In this document: piece after piece, positions 42,096-51,492 of the stretch
Layout: the number at the start of each line of letters is the position of its first letter
Position numbering within the stretch: position 1 is the first letter of the stretch
From: CAYLYU01 sp964501925
Lineage (GTDB): Bacteria > Pseudomonadota > Zetaproteobacteria > Mariprofundales > Mariprofundaceae
DNA length: 63,358 nt
NCBI GenBank assembly: GCA_964501925.1
Contig: CAZCTM010000009.1
Coordinates: 1-63,358 of the forward strand
Reading direction: 5' to 3'
Program-made: the position numbers and the translations under genes
Notes under the pieces: generated by a model
What the model saw: the letters and a program-made list of their open reading frames with translations, nothing else
Told to the model about the DNA's origin: nothing
Databases searched by the model: none

Positions 42096-43772
42096 TCAGC
42101 CGGCCTTTCTTCCCATCTCCCCACGCTGCAGCATCTGGGCCGCATGTTCCATGCTCTTGGAAGTGGCACCACCCAGCATGCGGGCGAGTTCCTCCAGTCT
42201 TTCAGACAGTTCAAGCTGCTCAAAGGTGGTGACGGTCCTTCCCTGATGCTCCCGTTTGCGAATGCGGATCTGCCAGTCCGCGCAGGCCGCCACCTGCGGC
42301 AGGTGCGAGATGACCAGCACCTGTCTTTCCCTGCCCATGGAGGCCAGCAATTCTCCGACACGCCAGGCCGTCTCTCCCCCGATACCTGCATCCACCTCAT
42401 CAAATATCGCCATGTCCGGTACTGATTTCAGTGCGCCGCTGCCTTTGAGTGCCAGCACGAGTCTTGACAACTCACCGCCAGAGGCGATGGATGAGAGTGG
42501 GCGGAAAGGTTCGCCAGTATTGGATGAGGCCATGAATTCCACCTCATCCCAGCCGCTGGCACTCCACCGCAAAGGATGGTCGGCCATGGGCTCCACCCTG
42601 ATCCTGACCTCCATCCCCTCCAGGGCCAGCTGATCCATGAATGTTCGCAAGGTACGACAGAGTTCGGCCGCCGCCTGTTTTCTGGCCTCGGTCAACTCCG
42701 ATGCCGCCTCCTGATAGAGACGGCTTGCAGCCTCCAGTTGTTTCTCCCGGGCATCCACATCCCAGCCAACGGTCTCGAGAAGGGATATCCTGCTTTCCAT
42801 TTCATCCAGAAGATGAATGAGCCCTGCCTCATCCGTATCGTGGCGACGCATGGCATCATGCAGGTTCATCAGTCTGTCCTCCGCCTGTCTGAGCGCCACG
42901 GGATCGAAGGCCTCTTCCCATACTGCCCGAAGATGGGGCTCCAGCTCCGAGAGCAAGGCGTCCATCTGTTCCAGAAGATCAAGGTCTTCTTCAAGTTCGG
43001 GGCGGAATGCAGCCGCCTGTCTCAAAGCCTGTTCGCACTGAGCCAGCAGGCTGCGAACATTGATATCCCCGTCCTCGAGGGCCATCAGGGATTTGCCTGC
43101 AGCCTCATGGATCTGGGCAAAATGGCGACCAGACTCAACCTGGTTTCGCAGCTGCTCCTCTATCCCGGGCTCCAGCTCCAGGGCCTTCAGCCGTTGCAAC
43201 TCATCCCTCATCCATAATTCCTGGCGCTTGCCCTCCTCGCCCTTGGCCAGGAGATCCGCGAGCATCTGCTTTTCGTGCTGCCAGGACTTGAAGGCGGTTT
43301 GAACCGCGCTCAGCTTCTCTGCGGGAAGGCGCTCGTCCAGCAGCCCGCACTGAAACCCGCTCTGTAACAAAGCCTGGTGCTCATGCTGACCGTGCTGATC
43401 CAGCAGTCTGGAGCCTAGCTGCTGCAAAACCTTCAGGGGCATGGCCCTGCCGTTGACATAGGCTCGGGAGCGCCCGTCAGCGGTAATCAGTCTCCTGAGG
43501 ATCAGTTGCTCATCCGCTTCGATTCCATGCGTTTCAAGCAGTGACCAGACCGGCTTGCTGACATCCTCGATGACGGCCGTGATCTCCGAGTATTCAGCGC
43601 CGTGACGCACCCATTCACGCTCGGCCCTGGCCCCAAACACTGCGCCCAGGGCATCGACAAGGATGGACTTGCCCGCACCCGTTTCGCCGGTGAGCACAGT
43701 CATGCCCGGTTGGAACGCCAGCCTTGCCTCCTCGATCAGGGCAAACTGGCAAACATGCAACTCGGTCAGCAT
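42096..43772 (-). CDS. recN: DNA repair protein RecN
   Basis: 558 residues from ATG 43772; the frame is open 49 codons further upstream into nadK but without family similarity. Walker A GETGAGKSILVDALG near residue 30, a long central coiled coil (about 160-390), ABC signature region SSIASGGELSRLVLALK and Walker B DEVDAGIGGETA near the C-terminus mark this SMC-like protein. It acts in double-strand break repair. Begins seven bases after nadK ends. Confidence 0.97.
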   Translation of the reverse strand: MLTELHVCQFALIEEARLAFQPGMTVLTGETGAGKSILVDALGAVFGARAEREWVRHGAEYSEITAVIEDVSKPVWSLLETHGIEADEQLILRRLITADGRSRAYVNGRAMPLKVLQQLGSRLLDQHGQHEHQALLQSGFQCGLLDERLPAEKLSAVQTAFKSWQHEKQMLADLLAKGEEGKRQELWMRDELQRLKALELEPGIEEQLRNQVESGRHFAQIHEAAGKSLMALEDGDINVRSLLAQCEQALRQAAAFRPELEEDLDLLEQMDALLSELEPHLRAVWEEAFDPVALRQAEDRLMNLHDAMRRHDTDEAGLIHLLDEMESRISLLETVGWDVDAREKQLEAASRLYQEAASELTEARKQAAAELCRTLRTFMDQLALEGMEVRIRVEPMADHPLRWSASGWDEVEFMASSNTGEPFRPLSSIASGGELSRLVLALKGSGALKSVPDMAIFDEVDAGIGGETAWRVGELLASMGRERQVLVISHLPQVAACADWQIRIRKREHQGRTVTTFEQLELSERLEELARMLGGATSKSMEHAAQMLQRGEMGRKAG

Positions 43773-43779
43773 GCTGTTG

Positions 43780-44631
43780 CTACTCTGGACCTCCCCAGTG
43801 GAGTTTTGAACGCAGGACCTGGTAATAATTTCGCCCTGGCAGATAGACAAGCGAGACGTAGCCGGCCTTCTCGACCCTGATCCGGTCTCCCTGCTCAAGG
43901 ATGGAGTGTTCCTGGCCATCCAGATTCAGGGCGACAGGGGCCGGACTTTCCGTGACCTTGAGCTCAACAACATCTTCGGCCGGCACCACGATGGGACGGT
44001 TGGACAGGATGTGGGGACAGATGGGCACCACACTGATCGCCGGTAATCTGGGATGTACGATCGGCCCGCCTGCCGAAAGGGCATAGGCCGTGGATCCGGC
44101 GGGTGTGGCCAGTACCAGACCATCACCGCGAAGGCGGAAGACGAACTGCTTTTGAACCCACATTTCAAATTCGATCATGCGCGGATGTTCGTTTCGCTGC
44201 AGCACCACGTCATTGATGGCACAGCCCGTCGTAAAGCGCTGCCGGTCACGCCACGCCTCAACCTGAAGGCCAAATCTGCGTTCAATCTTGCTTTTCCCTT
44301 CCAGAACGTGCTCGACCGCATCGAACATTCCGCCCACCGGCGTTTCCGTAAGAAACCCCAGCCGGCCAAGATTAATGCCCATGATCGGGGTGGAAGAGCC
44401 GATAAACCGGCGGGCCACGTGCAGCAGGGTTCCATCCCCACCCAGAACGATCATCAGCTCGACCGACTGAGGCATCTTTTCCAGAGGCAGGCGTGGCAGG
44501 TCTTCCTGATCCATCAGGCACGGCTCAGCGATCCATACCTTCTGGTCATGCTTGATCAGCCAGTGGTAAAGCTCCATGGCCAGTTTCCTGGCTCGCGGCT
44601 CGCCCGGCTTGATGCCAATGCCCACCTTCAT
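43780..44631 (-). CDS. nadK: NAD kinase
   Basis: 283 residues from ATG 44631, with AAAGGAGG six bases upstream. The catalytic GGDGT is at residues 64-68, followed by GINLGRLGFLTE and TPAGSTAYALSAGGPI typical of ATP-NAD kinases. It makes NADP+ from NAD+. Its start overlaps the stop of a dihaem cytochrome c gene (44628-44631), and recN follows closely. Confidence 0.97.
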   Translation of the reverse strand: MKVGIGIKPGEPRARKLAMELYHWLIKHDQKVWIAEPCLMDQEDLPRLPLEKMPQSVELMIVLGGDGTLLHVARRFIGSSTPIMGINLGRLGFLTETPVGGMFDAVEHVLEGKSKIERRFGLQVEAWRDRQRFTTGCAINDVVLQRNEHPRMIEFEMWVQKQFVFRLRGDGLVLATPAGSTAYALSAGGPIVHPRLPAISVVPICPHILSNRPIVVPAEDVVELKVTESPAPVALNLDGQEHSILEQGDRIRVEKAGYVSLVYLPGRNYYQVLRSKLHWGGPE

Positions 44632-44912
44632 GACTTGCCTCCTTTCCAGCCGGGAGGTTGCAGGTGACACTGAAAACACTGATCGGCTCGCGTATGTCCT
44701 TTCGGCTGCGGTCTGACACCATCAGCGCCATGACAGGACATGCATTCTGTCCGCGAGGCGACATTCCGGTGCACGGTGTCATCCGGAGTCGCAGCGGTAC
44801 GTCTCTCCTTCGAGCCAAGGCTCAGGATGATGATCACAATCACCACGAACATCAGGGCAATGGCATCCCGCTTTCCGAACCGCCAGGGTCTTTTTGTTAC
44901 AGTCTCCGGCAT
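44628..44912 (-). CDS. Small membrane-anchored dihaem cytochrome c
   Basis: 94 residues from ATG 44912 with GGAG seven bases upstream. One hydrophobic helix (about 16-33) is followed by two haem c sites, CMSCH at 57-61 and CFQCH at 79-83, in the periplasmic part. It resembles NapB/NrfH-like or multihaem electron carriers only at the motif level; the exact family is not recognised. It would need the ResB/CcsA system at 52672-55592 for haem attachment. Coupled by ATGA to nadK. Confidence 0.85.
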   Translation of the reverse strand: MPETVTKRPWRFGKRDAIALMFVVIVIIILSLGSKERRTAATPDDTVHRNVASRTECMSCHGADGVRPQPKGHTRADQCFQCHLQPPGWKGGKS

Positions 44913-45018
44913 ACTTGAACTCCATGCATCTTCAGGGTCCCTAGTGGTAGGCCAAAACGCAGGCGGATGCAAGTGTAAAAGTGATCATGCTAAAATCCCT
45001 ATTTGCGACGGGTACTTG

Positions 45019-45041
45019 ATAATCCAAAAGCGAGGTATAGT
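45019..45041 (+). promoter_or_regulatory. Possible promoter for the PuuD-like gene
   Basis: TATAGT at 45036-45041 is a good -10 element; TACTTG at 45013-45018 at 17 bases is a weak -35. It lies 33 bases before the start codon and an AGGAG ribosome-binding site. Confidence 0.4.
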
Positions 45042-45073
45042 TTGGCCCGCCAAATAAACATCAGGAGTTTATC

Positions 45074-45661
45074 ATGATGAAAATCTTTCAGGATCACCGC
45101 TGGACTATCGGCGCTGGTTTTATTCTTACCCTTATACTGGTTGCCATCGGCATCAAGATAACCATCGCTTCCGGTGGCAGCTATGATGGTGTGGATCCTT
45201 ACGGGCTCGCCCGCTGGGGACATTTCCTGGCCGGAATCACATGGATCGGCCTGCTGTACTACTTCAATTTCGTGCAGGTTCCCTCCCTTGGCGGCGTTTC
45301 CGCTGAAACCAAGGCCGATCTGTTCAAGGAAAACAGTATTGTCCGCCGCGCACTCTGGTGGTTCCGCTGGGGGGCAATGTTCACGCTGATCTTCGGCCTG
45401 CTGCTTTTCATGAACCTCGGTTCTGCCGCCGGCTGGGATATCCGTATCGGTGCTCTTCTTGGTATCATCATGTGGTTCAATGTCTGGTTCATCATCTGGC
45501 CGGCCCAGAAGAAGGTCATCGGGATCGAGGAAGCAACCGCCGAGGAAAAGGCTGCCGCCGGCAAGAAAGCCCTGATTGCCAGCCGTACCAATACCCTGCT
45601 TTCCATTCCGATGCTGTTTTTCATGGCCTCAAGCGCCCATTTCCCGGTGTTCAACTGGTAA
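45074..45661 (+). CDS. PuuD/urate oxidase N-terminal-like membrane protein
   Basis: 195 residues with about five hydrophobic segments (about 10-32, 48-66, 94-112, 122-143, 170-190). Sequence features such as LARWGHFLAGITWIGLLYYFNF, with conserved His and Trp, and WWFRWGAMFTLIFG recall the membrane domain of PuuD-type urate oxidases (DUF989). The cytochrome c part of the full enzyme is absent. The small dihaem cytochrome encoded divergently at 44628-44912 could be a partner, but this is inference. An intrinsic terminator follows. Confidence 0.75.
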   Translation: MMKIFQDHRWTIGAGFILTLILVAIGIKITIASGGSYDGVDPYGLARWGHFLAGITWIGLLYYFNFVQVPSLGGVSAETKADLFKENSIVRRALWWFRWGAMFTLIFGLLLFMNLGSAAGWDIRIGALLGIIMWFNVWFIIWPAQKKVIGIEEATAEEKAAAGKKALIASRTNTLLSIPMLFFMASSAHFPVFNW

Positions 45662-45679
45662 AACCAGAACCTCGGCTTA

Positions 45680-45705
45680 AGAGCGGCCTTCTGGCCGCTC
45701 TTTCT
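45680..45705 (+). terminator. Rho-independent terminator after the PuuD-like gene
   Basis: AGAGCGGCC (45680-45688) pairs with GGCCGCTCT (45693-45701) around a TTCT loop, followed by TTCTGTTTG. The stop codon is 19 bases upstream. Confidence 0.85.
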
Positions 45706-45752
45706 GTTTGGCCTCCCTTTTCATCGAGGCCTGCAATGCTTACCGTTTCGTC

Positions 45753-46316
45753 ATGAGGTTACCCAAGGCCATACTGCTGGACCGGGATGGCGTCATCAAT
45801 TTTGATTCCCCCGATTACATCCTGACGCCGGAGCAATGGCGACCGATTCCGGGAAGCCTGGAGGCCATTGCCCGCCTGAACAGATCGGGCATTCCCGTGG
45901 CCATTGTAAGCAACCAGTCCGCGCTCGGTCGCGGCATGATGGACCGGCAGACATTCGATGCCATTCACGCAAGGATGATAGCGGCCATTGAAGAGCAGGG
46001 TGGCCGCATTGCCCATGTGGCCTACTGCCCCCATGCTCCGGAGGATAACTGCGATTGCCGTAAACCCAGGCCGGGCCTCATCCTTGACACCCTCACAAGG
46101 CTGGGGCTGTCAGATCAGCCCTCATCGGTTCTGCTGGTGGGGGATTCCGTCCGGGACGTTGAAGCAGCGGTAGCTGCCCGGGTCAGGCCGATCCTGGTCA
46201 GAACCGGTTATGGGGATGCCGAAGAAATCTACAGGCAGGCCAGAAGACTTGACCAGGATTTACAGATCTACCCGGATCTTCGGACCGTTGTCGACACACT
46301 GCTGGGGGAAACATGA
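45753..46316 (+). CDS. gmhB: D-glycero-D-manno-heptose 1,7-bisphosphate 7-phosphatase-like HAD phosphatase
   Basis: 187 residues from ATG 45753. HAD motif I DRDGVIN, motif II SNQSALGRG, the zinc-binding cluster CPHAPEDNCDCRKPRPG and motif IV VGDSVRDVEAA are all present, matching GmhB. It removes the phosphate from position 7 of heptose bisphosphate in the route to LPS inner core heptose. No clear ribosome-binding site. The stop overlaps plsC-like by 4 bases. Confidence 0.94.
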   Translation: MRLPKAILLDRDGVINFDSPDYILTPEQWRPIPGSLEAIARLNRSGIPVAIVSNQSALGRGMMDRQTFDAIHARMIAAIEEQGGRIAHVAYCPHAPEDNCDCRKPRPGLILDTLTRLGLSDQPSSVLLVGDSVRDVEAAVAARVRPILVRTGYGDAEEIYRQARRLDQDLQIYPDLRTVVDTLLGET

Positions 46317-47029
46317 TTCTTCTTCGTTCCCTGACCTTTAACACCTTCTTCTTCCTGACCACACCTGTTTTTTCTATCCTCGTCATGCTGTTCAGGCCAT
46401 TTGGCTTTCACGCGGCCTGGTTCTGGGGAAGGATGTGGTCCCGACTTGTTCTTCTCCTGGCCCGCATGATCTGCGGCATCCGCATTGAGGTGGAGGGCAG
46501 GGAACACCTGCCGTCCGAACCTTGCGTGGTAATGGCCAAACATCAGTCAGCACTGGAAACCATCGCCATGCCCAGCCTGATTCCCCCCTTTGTGTGGGTC
46601 CTTAAACGCGAGCTGTTTTACATTCCCATCTTTGGCTGGGCGCTCTGGATGCTGGACGCCATCGCCATCCGACGCAGCAAACCCAGGGTGGCGCTGAAGC
46701 AGATCCTCAACCAGGGGCAGGAATTTCTCCGGAGAGGACGCTGGGTTGTCATCTTTCCGGAAGGCCACAGACAGAAACCGGGGGTGACGGGCAATTATCA
46801 GGCCAGCGGCATCATGCTCGCCCGTCTCGCCGGGGTTGGCATCCTCCCCATGGCGCACAATGCCGGCCGTTGCTGGCCCAAATACGGTTTTATCAAGAAA
46901 CCCGGTGTTGTCAGGGTCCGCTTTCTGCCCTTTATCCCGTATAAGGATGTGACAAACAGCGATCGAAATGCGATATTAGAGAAAGTGAAAGAACAAATTG
47001 AATCGGCCACCCGGGAACTTGGCGGCTGA
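46313..47029 (+). CDS. plsC: 1-acyl-sn-glycerol-3-phosphate acyltransferase-like (PlsC family)
   Basis: 238 residues with two N-terminal membrane segments (about 8-28 and 38-58). Acyltransferase motifs: KHQSALET (HX4E variant of HX4D) near residue 75 and FPEGHRQKPG near residue 146. It acylates lysophosphatidic acid to phosphatidic acid in the inner membrane. The variant motifs are common in this subfamily. Coupled to gmhB, the usual gmhB-plsC pair. Confidence 0.93.
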   Translation: MILLRSLTFNTFFFLTTPVFSILVMLFRPFGFHAAWFWGRMWSRLVLLLARMICGIRIEVEGREHLPSEPCVVMAKHQSALETIAMPSLIPPFVWVLKRELFYIPIFGWALWMLDAIAIRRSKPRVALKQILNQGQEFLRRGRWVVIFPEGHRQKPGVTGNYQASGIMLARLAGVGILPMAHNAGRCWPKYGFIKKPGVVRVRFLPFIPYKDVTNSDRNAILEKVKEQIESATRELGG

Positions 47030-47117
47030 CCTTGTGAAGGATTATTCAGCATTTTCAGTACTTCTGTCTCCATAATGCAATGCTTGCCGCGCAAAAAGGC
47101 CGGAGAAAGGCGGAAAG

Positions 47118-48380
47118 ATGCGCTTTGATGAACTGAACCTCCCCGATGAACTCCATCGTGCCATCAGGGATCTCGGGTTTACCCGGCTGACGGCGGTTCA
47201 GGAGGCTGCTCTACCTGTCGCCCTGTCAGGCAGGGATGTGGCCGGTCAGGGCCGGACCGGAACAGGCAAGACGGCCGCCTTTCTTATCACCGTCATCACG
47301 CATCTTCTGAGCCATGAGCCAAAAAAAGGGCGTAAAAGCCACCACCCACGCGCATTGATCATCGCACCAACCCGTGAACTGGCCTTGCAGATTTCAGGGG
47401 ATGCAAAGATCCTCCTGCGCTATACGAACCTGAAGTTGCACACCGTCTATGGAGGCGTGGATTACGAGAAACAACGCAAGGCCTTTGAGCAGGGTGTGGA
47501 CATCCTGATAGGTACGCCGGGCCGGCTTATCGATTATTTCAGGAAACGTTGCTACAGCCTCCGGCTGTGTGAAATGCTGGTTGTGGACGAGGCGGATCGC
47601 ATGTTCGACCTCGGCTTTATCAAGGATCTGCGTTTTCTGATGCGCAGACTGCCGAAATACGATGAGCGCCAGACGATGCTCTTTTCGGCCACCCTGTCTT
47701 ACCGCGTCCTTGAGCTGGCCTATGAACACATGAATGATGCCGTACAGATAAGGGCCGAGGAGGGTGGTATCACCGCGGAGGGTGTGGAGGAGTCGCTCTA
47801 TCACGTGGCAATGGAAGAGAAGTTTCCCCTGCTTGTCAGCCTGCTCAGACAAAACGAGGTCAAACGGGGCATGATCTTTGTCAACGAGAAGCGCACCGGT
47901 GAAAAGCTCGCGGCCAACCTGGCCCGCTACGGGTTTTCGGTCGGCATCCTCTCCGGTGACATTCGGCAGAAAAAGCGCATGCGCATTCTGAAAGACTTTA
48001 TCGAAGGCAAACTCCACCTTCTGGTGGCCACCGACGTGGCCAGCCGCGGCCTGCACATCGACGATGTTAGCCATGTGTTCAATTATGATCTGCCTCAGGA
48101 TGCCCAGGATTATGTCCACCGGATCGGCCGCACGGCCCGGGCCGGAAGCAAGGGAGTCGCCATTTCCTTTGCATGTGAACGCTTTTGTTACGGACTGCCC
48201 GATATTGAAACTTACATCGGCCATTCCATCCCGGTTCCCGACTGGGATCGCTCGATCCTGGAGATCGGCAAGCCGACGCATCCGGAGGCCACCGCTGAAG
48301 GGCTTCGCAGGGAGGATCGGCAACAGACCCGATCAGCGGAAAGAAAGGGCCGGCCGGGAAAAAGGCGCCCAAGACGTTAG
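47118..48380 (+). CDS. DEAD-box ATP-dependent RNA helicase, RhlB/RhlE-like
   Basis: 420 residues. Q motif region, Walker A GRTGTGKT (about 45-52), PTRELALQ, DEADRMFDLGF, SAT, ATDVASRGLHIDDVSHV and the RIGRTARAG motif VI are all present. The C-terminal about 40 residues are rich in Arg and Lys (RREDRQQTRSAERKGRPGKRRPRR shortened here), as in RhlB-type helicases that bind RNA degradosome or ribosomal RNA. The ribosome-binding site GGCGGAAAG is four bases before the ATG. Confidence 0.95.
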   Translation: MRFDELNLPDELHRAIRDLGFTRLTAVQEAALPVALSGRDVAGQGRTGTGKTAAFLITVITHLLSHEPKKGRKSHHPRALIIAPTRELALQISGDAKILLRYTNLKLHTVYGGVDYEKQRKAFEQGVDILIGTPGRLIDYFRKRCYSLRLCEMLVVDEADRMFDLGFIKDLRFLMRRLPKYDERQTMLFSATLSYRVLELAYEHMNDAVQIRAEEGGITAEGVEESLYHVAMEEKFPLLVSLLRQNEVKRGMIFVNEKRTGEKLAANLARYGFSVGILSGDIRQKKRMRILKDFIEGKLHLLVATDVASRGLHIDDVSHVFNYDLPQDAQDYVHRIGRTARAGSKGVAISFACERFCYGLPDIETYIGHSIPVPDWDRSILEIGKPTHPEATAEGLRREDRQQTRSAERKGRPGKRRPRR

Positions 48381-48467
48381 GAAATCAGCCAGGCATCATT
48401 CTTGCCTTGATGCTTGGGATGGGTAGCGTTTGCTTCCCTTCAATCAAGCAAGCTACGGAGAACCCCC

Positions 48468-50015
48468 ATGCAGGCCATCGCACGCGCACTGATCAGCGTA
48501 TCGAACAAGAGCGGCATTGTTGATTTTGCCAGGGCACTGGCAAACAGGAATGTTGAAATTCTATCCACGGGGGGTACGGCAACGCTGTTGCGCGAGGCTG
48601 ACATCCCGGTGCGGGATGTCTCCGACTATACCGGCTTTCCGGAAATGATGGACGGCCGCATCAAGACGCTGCATCCCAAGGTGCACGGCGGCATCCTCGC
48701 CCGCCGCGATGTGGACGGCGAGGCGATGGCGGCGCATGGCATCGAACCGATTGATCTGGTCTGCGTGAACCTGTATCCGTTCCGCGAAACGGTGGCGAAA
48801 GAGGGTTGTTCGGTGGAAGATGCCGTTGAAAACATCGATATCGGCGGCCCGTGCATGATCCGTGCCGCAGCAAAGAACCATCGTTTCGTTACCGTCGTCG
48901 TGGATCCCCATGATTATCCTGAAGTCCTGAAATCCATCGAGTCGGGCTCACTGGATGAGGCCAGGCGCAGGGCCCTGGCGGTCAAGGCCTTTGCCCATAC
49001 GGCCAGCTATGACGGGGCCATCGCCAACCATTTCTCGGCGCTCAATGCCGATGGCACGAAACGCGCCTTCCCGGATATCTTCACCCGTCAGTTCATCAAG
49101 ACCGCCAACGAATTACGCTATGGTGAAAATCCGCACCAGCAGGCTGCCTTCTATGCCGACCCCGAGGATGTCGGCGTATCGCTGGCGGACTGTGAGATTC
49201 TGCAGGGAAAAGCGTTATCCTATAACAACATTGCGGATGCCGATGCAGCCTTTGCCTGCGTAAGGGACTTTCCGGAAAACGCGGCGGTCATCGTCAAGCA
49301 TGCCAACCCCTGCGGCGTGGCCACCGGCTCCGATCAGGCGGACGCCTATGCGCGCGCCCGCGCAGCTGATTCGGTTTCGGCCTTTGGCGGTATCGCCGCC
49401 TTCAACCGGGAGCTGACAGCCGGTGCGGCCGAACTGATTGCCGAGACCTTCATGGAAGTGGTCATCGCCCCCGGTTTCTCGGCTGAAGCCCGCAAGATCC
49501 TGGCCTCGAAAAAGAATCTGCGGCTGCTTCTGGCTCCTTCGGCCGAACCCGTCTCGGGCGGCTGGGATTTCAAACGCGTCAGCGGCGGTCTTCTGGTACA
49601 GGAGCGTGATACACACATGCTGGATCGTGCGGTATGCAGGGTTGTGACCAAACGCGCGCCGACGGAAACCGAGTGGAAGGATATGCTCTTTGCATGGACC
49701 GTTGCCAAACACGTAAAATCCAATGCCATCGTGTTCGCCAAGGACGGTGTCACCCTGGGCGTCGGGGCAGGCCAGATGAACCGTGTCAATTCCACCCGTA
49801 TTGCCGCACATCATGGAGGTGAAGCCACAAGAGGCTCGGTTGTAGCCTCGGATGCCTTCTTCCCCTTCCGGGACGGTGTGGATGCACTTGCCGAGGCCGG
49901 AGCAACCGCTGTCATCCAGCCGGGCGGCTCCATGCGGGACAAGGAGGTGATTGCCGCCGCCGATGAGCACGGGCTCACCATGGTCTTCACCGGCATCCGC
50001 CATTTCCGTCACTAA
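48468..50015 (+). CDS. purH: Bifunctional AICAR transformylase/IMP cyclohydrolase
   Basis: 515 residues from ATG 48468, with GGAG eight bases upstream. The N-terminal IMP cyclohydrolase domain (ALISVSNKSGIVDFARAL, VCVNLYPFRETV, AAKNHRFVTVVV) is followed by the AICAR transformylase domain (ELRYGENPHQQAAFYADPE, VKHANPCGVA). Performs the last two steps of IMP synthesis. Followed by purD and purE, forming a purine synthesis group. Confidence 0.98.
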   Translation: MQAIARALISVSNKSGIVDFARALANRNVEILSTGGTATLLREADIPVRDVSDYTGFPEMMDGRIKTLHPKVHGGILARRDVDGEAMAAHGIEPIDLVCVNLYPFRETVAKEGCSVEDAVENIDIGGPCMIRAAAKNHRFVTVVVDPHDYPEVLKSIESGSLDEARRRALAVKAFAHTASYDGAIANHFSALNADGTKRAFPDIFTRQFIKTANELRYGENPHQQAAFYADPEDVGVSLADCEILQGKALSYNNIADADAAFACVRDFPENAAVIVKHANPCGVATGSDQADAYARARAADSVSAFGGIAAFNRELTAGAAELIAETFMEVVIAPGFSAEARKILASKKNLRLLLAPSAEPVSGGWDFKRVSGGLLVQERDTHMLDRAVCRVVTKRAPTETEWKDMLFAWTVAKHVKSNAIVFAKDGVTLGVGAGQMNRVNSTRIAAHHGGEATRGSVVASDAFFPFRDGVDALAEAGATAVIQPGGSMRDKEVIAAADEHGLTMVFTGIRHFRH

Positions 50016-50043
50016 ACCCCTGGTATCGTCCACTTTCCCACGG

Positions 50044-50068
50044 CCTGATGGCTCCGATGTCCATCAGG
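50044..50068. repeat. Inverted repeat in the purH-purD gap
   Basis: CCTGATGG (50044-50051) and CCATCAGG (50061-50068), a perfect 8-bp stem with a nine-base loop, 29 bases after the purH stop. No T-run follows. It may be a weak terminator. The rest of the 200-base gap shows nothing I recognise. Confidence 0.45.
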
Positions 50069-50217
50069 GCTTTCAGGGTATTCGCCATGCCGTGGCACTC
50101 GAGAATCTTTGTTTGCAGGCTTCCCCTGACTGAAAGAGTCCATCCACAGACCGGGGCCTCACATTCCGCAGCAAGCCTGCTAGGCTGCGCAACTCTGATG
50201 TTTTGGCGAGGTGAATG

Positions 50218-51492
50218 ATGAAGGTACTGGTGGTCGGTGGTGGCGGACGCGAACACGCCCTGTGCTGGAAACTGAAGCGTTCACCATCCGTAAAGGAGGT
50301 GATCTGCGCCCCGGGCAATGCCGGGATAGCGCGCGATGCCCGCTGTGTATCCGTTGGCGCGGAGGATGTTGATGGTCAGTTTGCGTTGGCCCGCAGCGAA
50401 AAGCCTGATCTTGTGGTTGTCGGGCCTGAAGCCCCATTGGTTCTGGGCCTGGCCGACCGCCTCAGGGCCGATGGTTTCAATGTGTTTGGCCCCTCACAGG
50501 AAGCGGCGCAACTGGAGGGGAGCAAGGCCTTTTCGAAGCAGTTGATGGCGGAAGCAGGTGTGCCGACGGCCCGTTTTGAGGTGCACACGGATGCTGACAC
50601 CGCCGAGGCAACCATTCGCCGATGGGGCGCCCCTGTAGTGGTCAAGGCCTCGGGGCTGGCAGCGGGGAAGGGGGTCATTGTGGCCGAGGATGTTGAAACC
50701 GCCGTGCGGGCGGCCAGAGATATGCTTTCCGGCAGAAGTTTTGGTGCGGCGGGCGCCAAAATTGTCATCGAGGAATGCCTCATCGGGGAAGAGGCCTCCC
50801 TTTTTTTCATTATTTCAGGCAATGACATCGTGCCAATGGTTTCCAGCCAGGATCACAAACGCCAGCTGGATGGGGACCGAGGACCGAACACGGGGGGAAT
50901 GGGCGCCTACTCACCGGCACCGTGTGTCACCCCTGAGATTGAACAGATTGCCCTTGAACAGGTGGTCAGACCCACGGTAAAGGCCCTGGAAAAAAAGGGC
51001 ATCAAATACGTCGGGGTTCTCTATTGTGGCCTCATGCTCACCAAAGATGGACCCAAATTGCTGGAGTACAATGTGAGGTTTGGGGACCCGGAGTGCCAGC
51101 CCCTGATGAGCAGGCTGAGGTCTGACCTGGGCGAGGTGCTCATGGCTGCAGCGGAGGGGCAATTGAAAGGCATGTCCCTTGAATGGGATGATCGCCCGGC
51201 TCTCACGGTGGTGGTGGCTTCAAAGGGGTATCCGGGCAGCTATGTGAAGGGTCAGGTGATCAGGGGACTTGATGCCGTGGAATCGGCAGGGGCGACCGTG
51301 TTTCATGCCGGCACAGGCAGGAAAAACGGTGACATCATTAATATCGGGGGCAGGGTTCTGGGCGTAAACGCTCTGGGAAAGACGGTCGGTGAAGCCCGGA
51401 GCCGGGCTTATGACGCATTGAAGCACCTCAACTGGCCCGGCGGCTTCTATCGTCGGGATATCGGATATCGTGCCATCGAAAGGGAGTCGTGA
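50218..51492 (+). CDS. purD: Phosphoribosylamine--glycine ligase
   Basis: 424 residues from ATG 50218; the ATG at 50215 is equally possible but closer to GAGGTGA. ATP-grasp enzyme: KVLVVGGGGREHALCWKL at the start, VKASGLAAGKGVIVAEDVETA, and RFGDPECQPLMSRLRSDL at the C-terminal side. Second step of purine synthesis. It overlaps nothing but ends just before the purE ATG. Confidence 0.98.
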   Translation: MKVLVVGGGGREHALCWKLKRSPSVKEVICAPGNAGIARDARCVSVGAEDVDGQFALARSEKPDLVVVGPEAPLVLGLADRLRADGFNVFGPSQEAAQLEGSKAFSKQLMAEAGVPTARFEVHTDADTAEATIRRWGAPVVVKASGLAAGKGVIVAEDVETAVRAARDMLSGRSFGAAGAKIVIEECLIGEEASLFFIISGNDIVPMVSSQDHKRQLDGDRGPNTGGMGAYSPAPCVTPEIEQIALEQVVRPTVKALEKKGIKYVGVLYCGLMLTKDGPKLLEYNVRFGDPECQPLMSRLRSDLGEVLMAAAEGQLKGMSLEWDDRPALTVVVASKGYPGSYVKGQVIRGLDAVESAGATVFHAGTGRKNGDIINIGGRVLGVNALGKTVGEARSRAYDALKHLNWPGGFYRRDIGYRAIERES

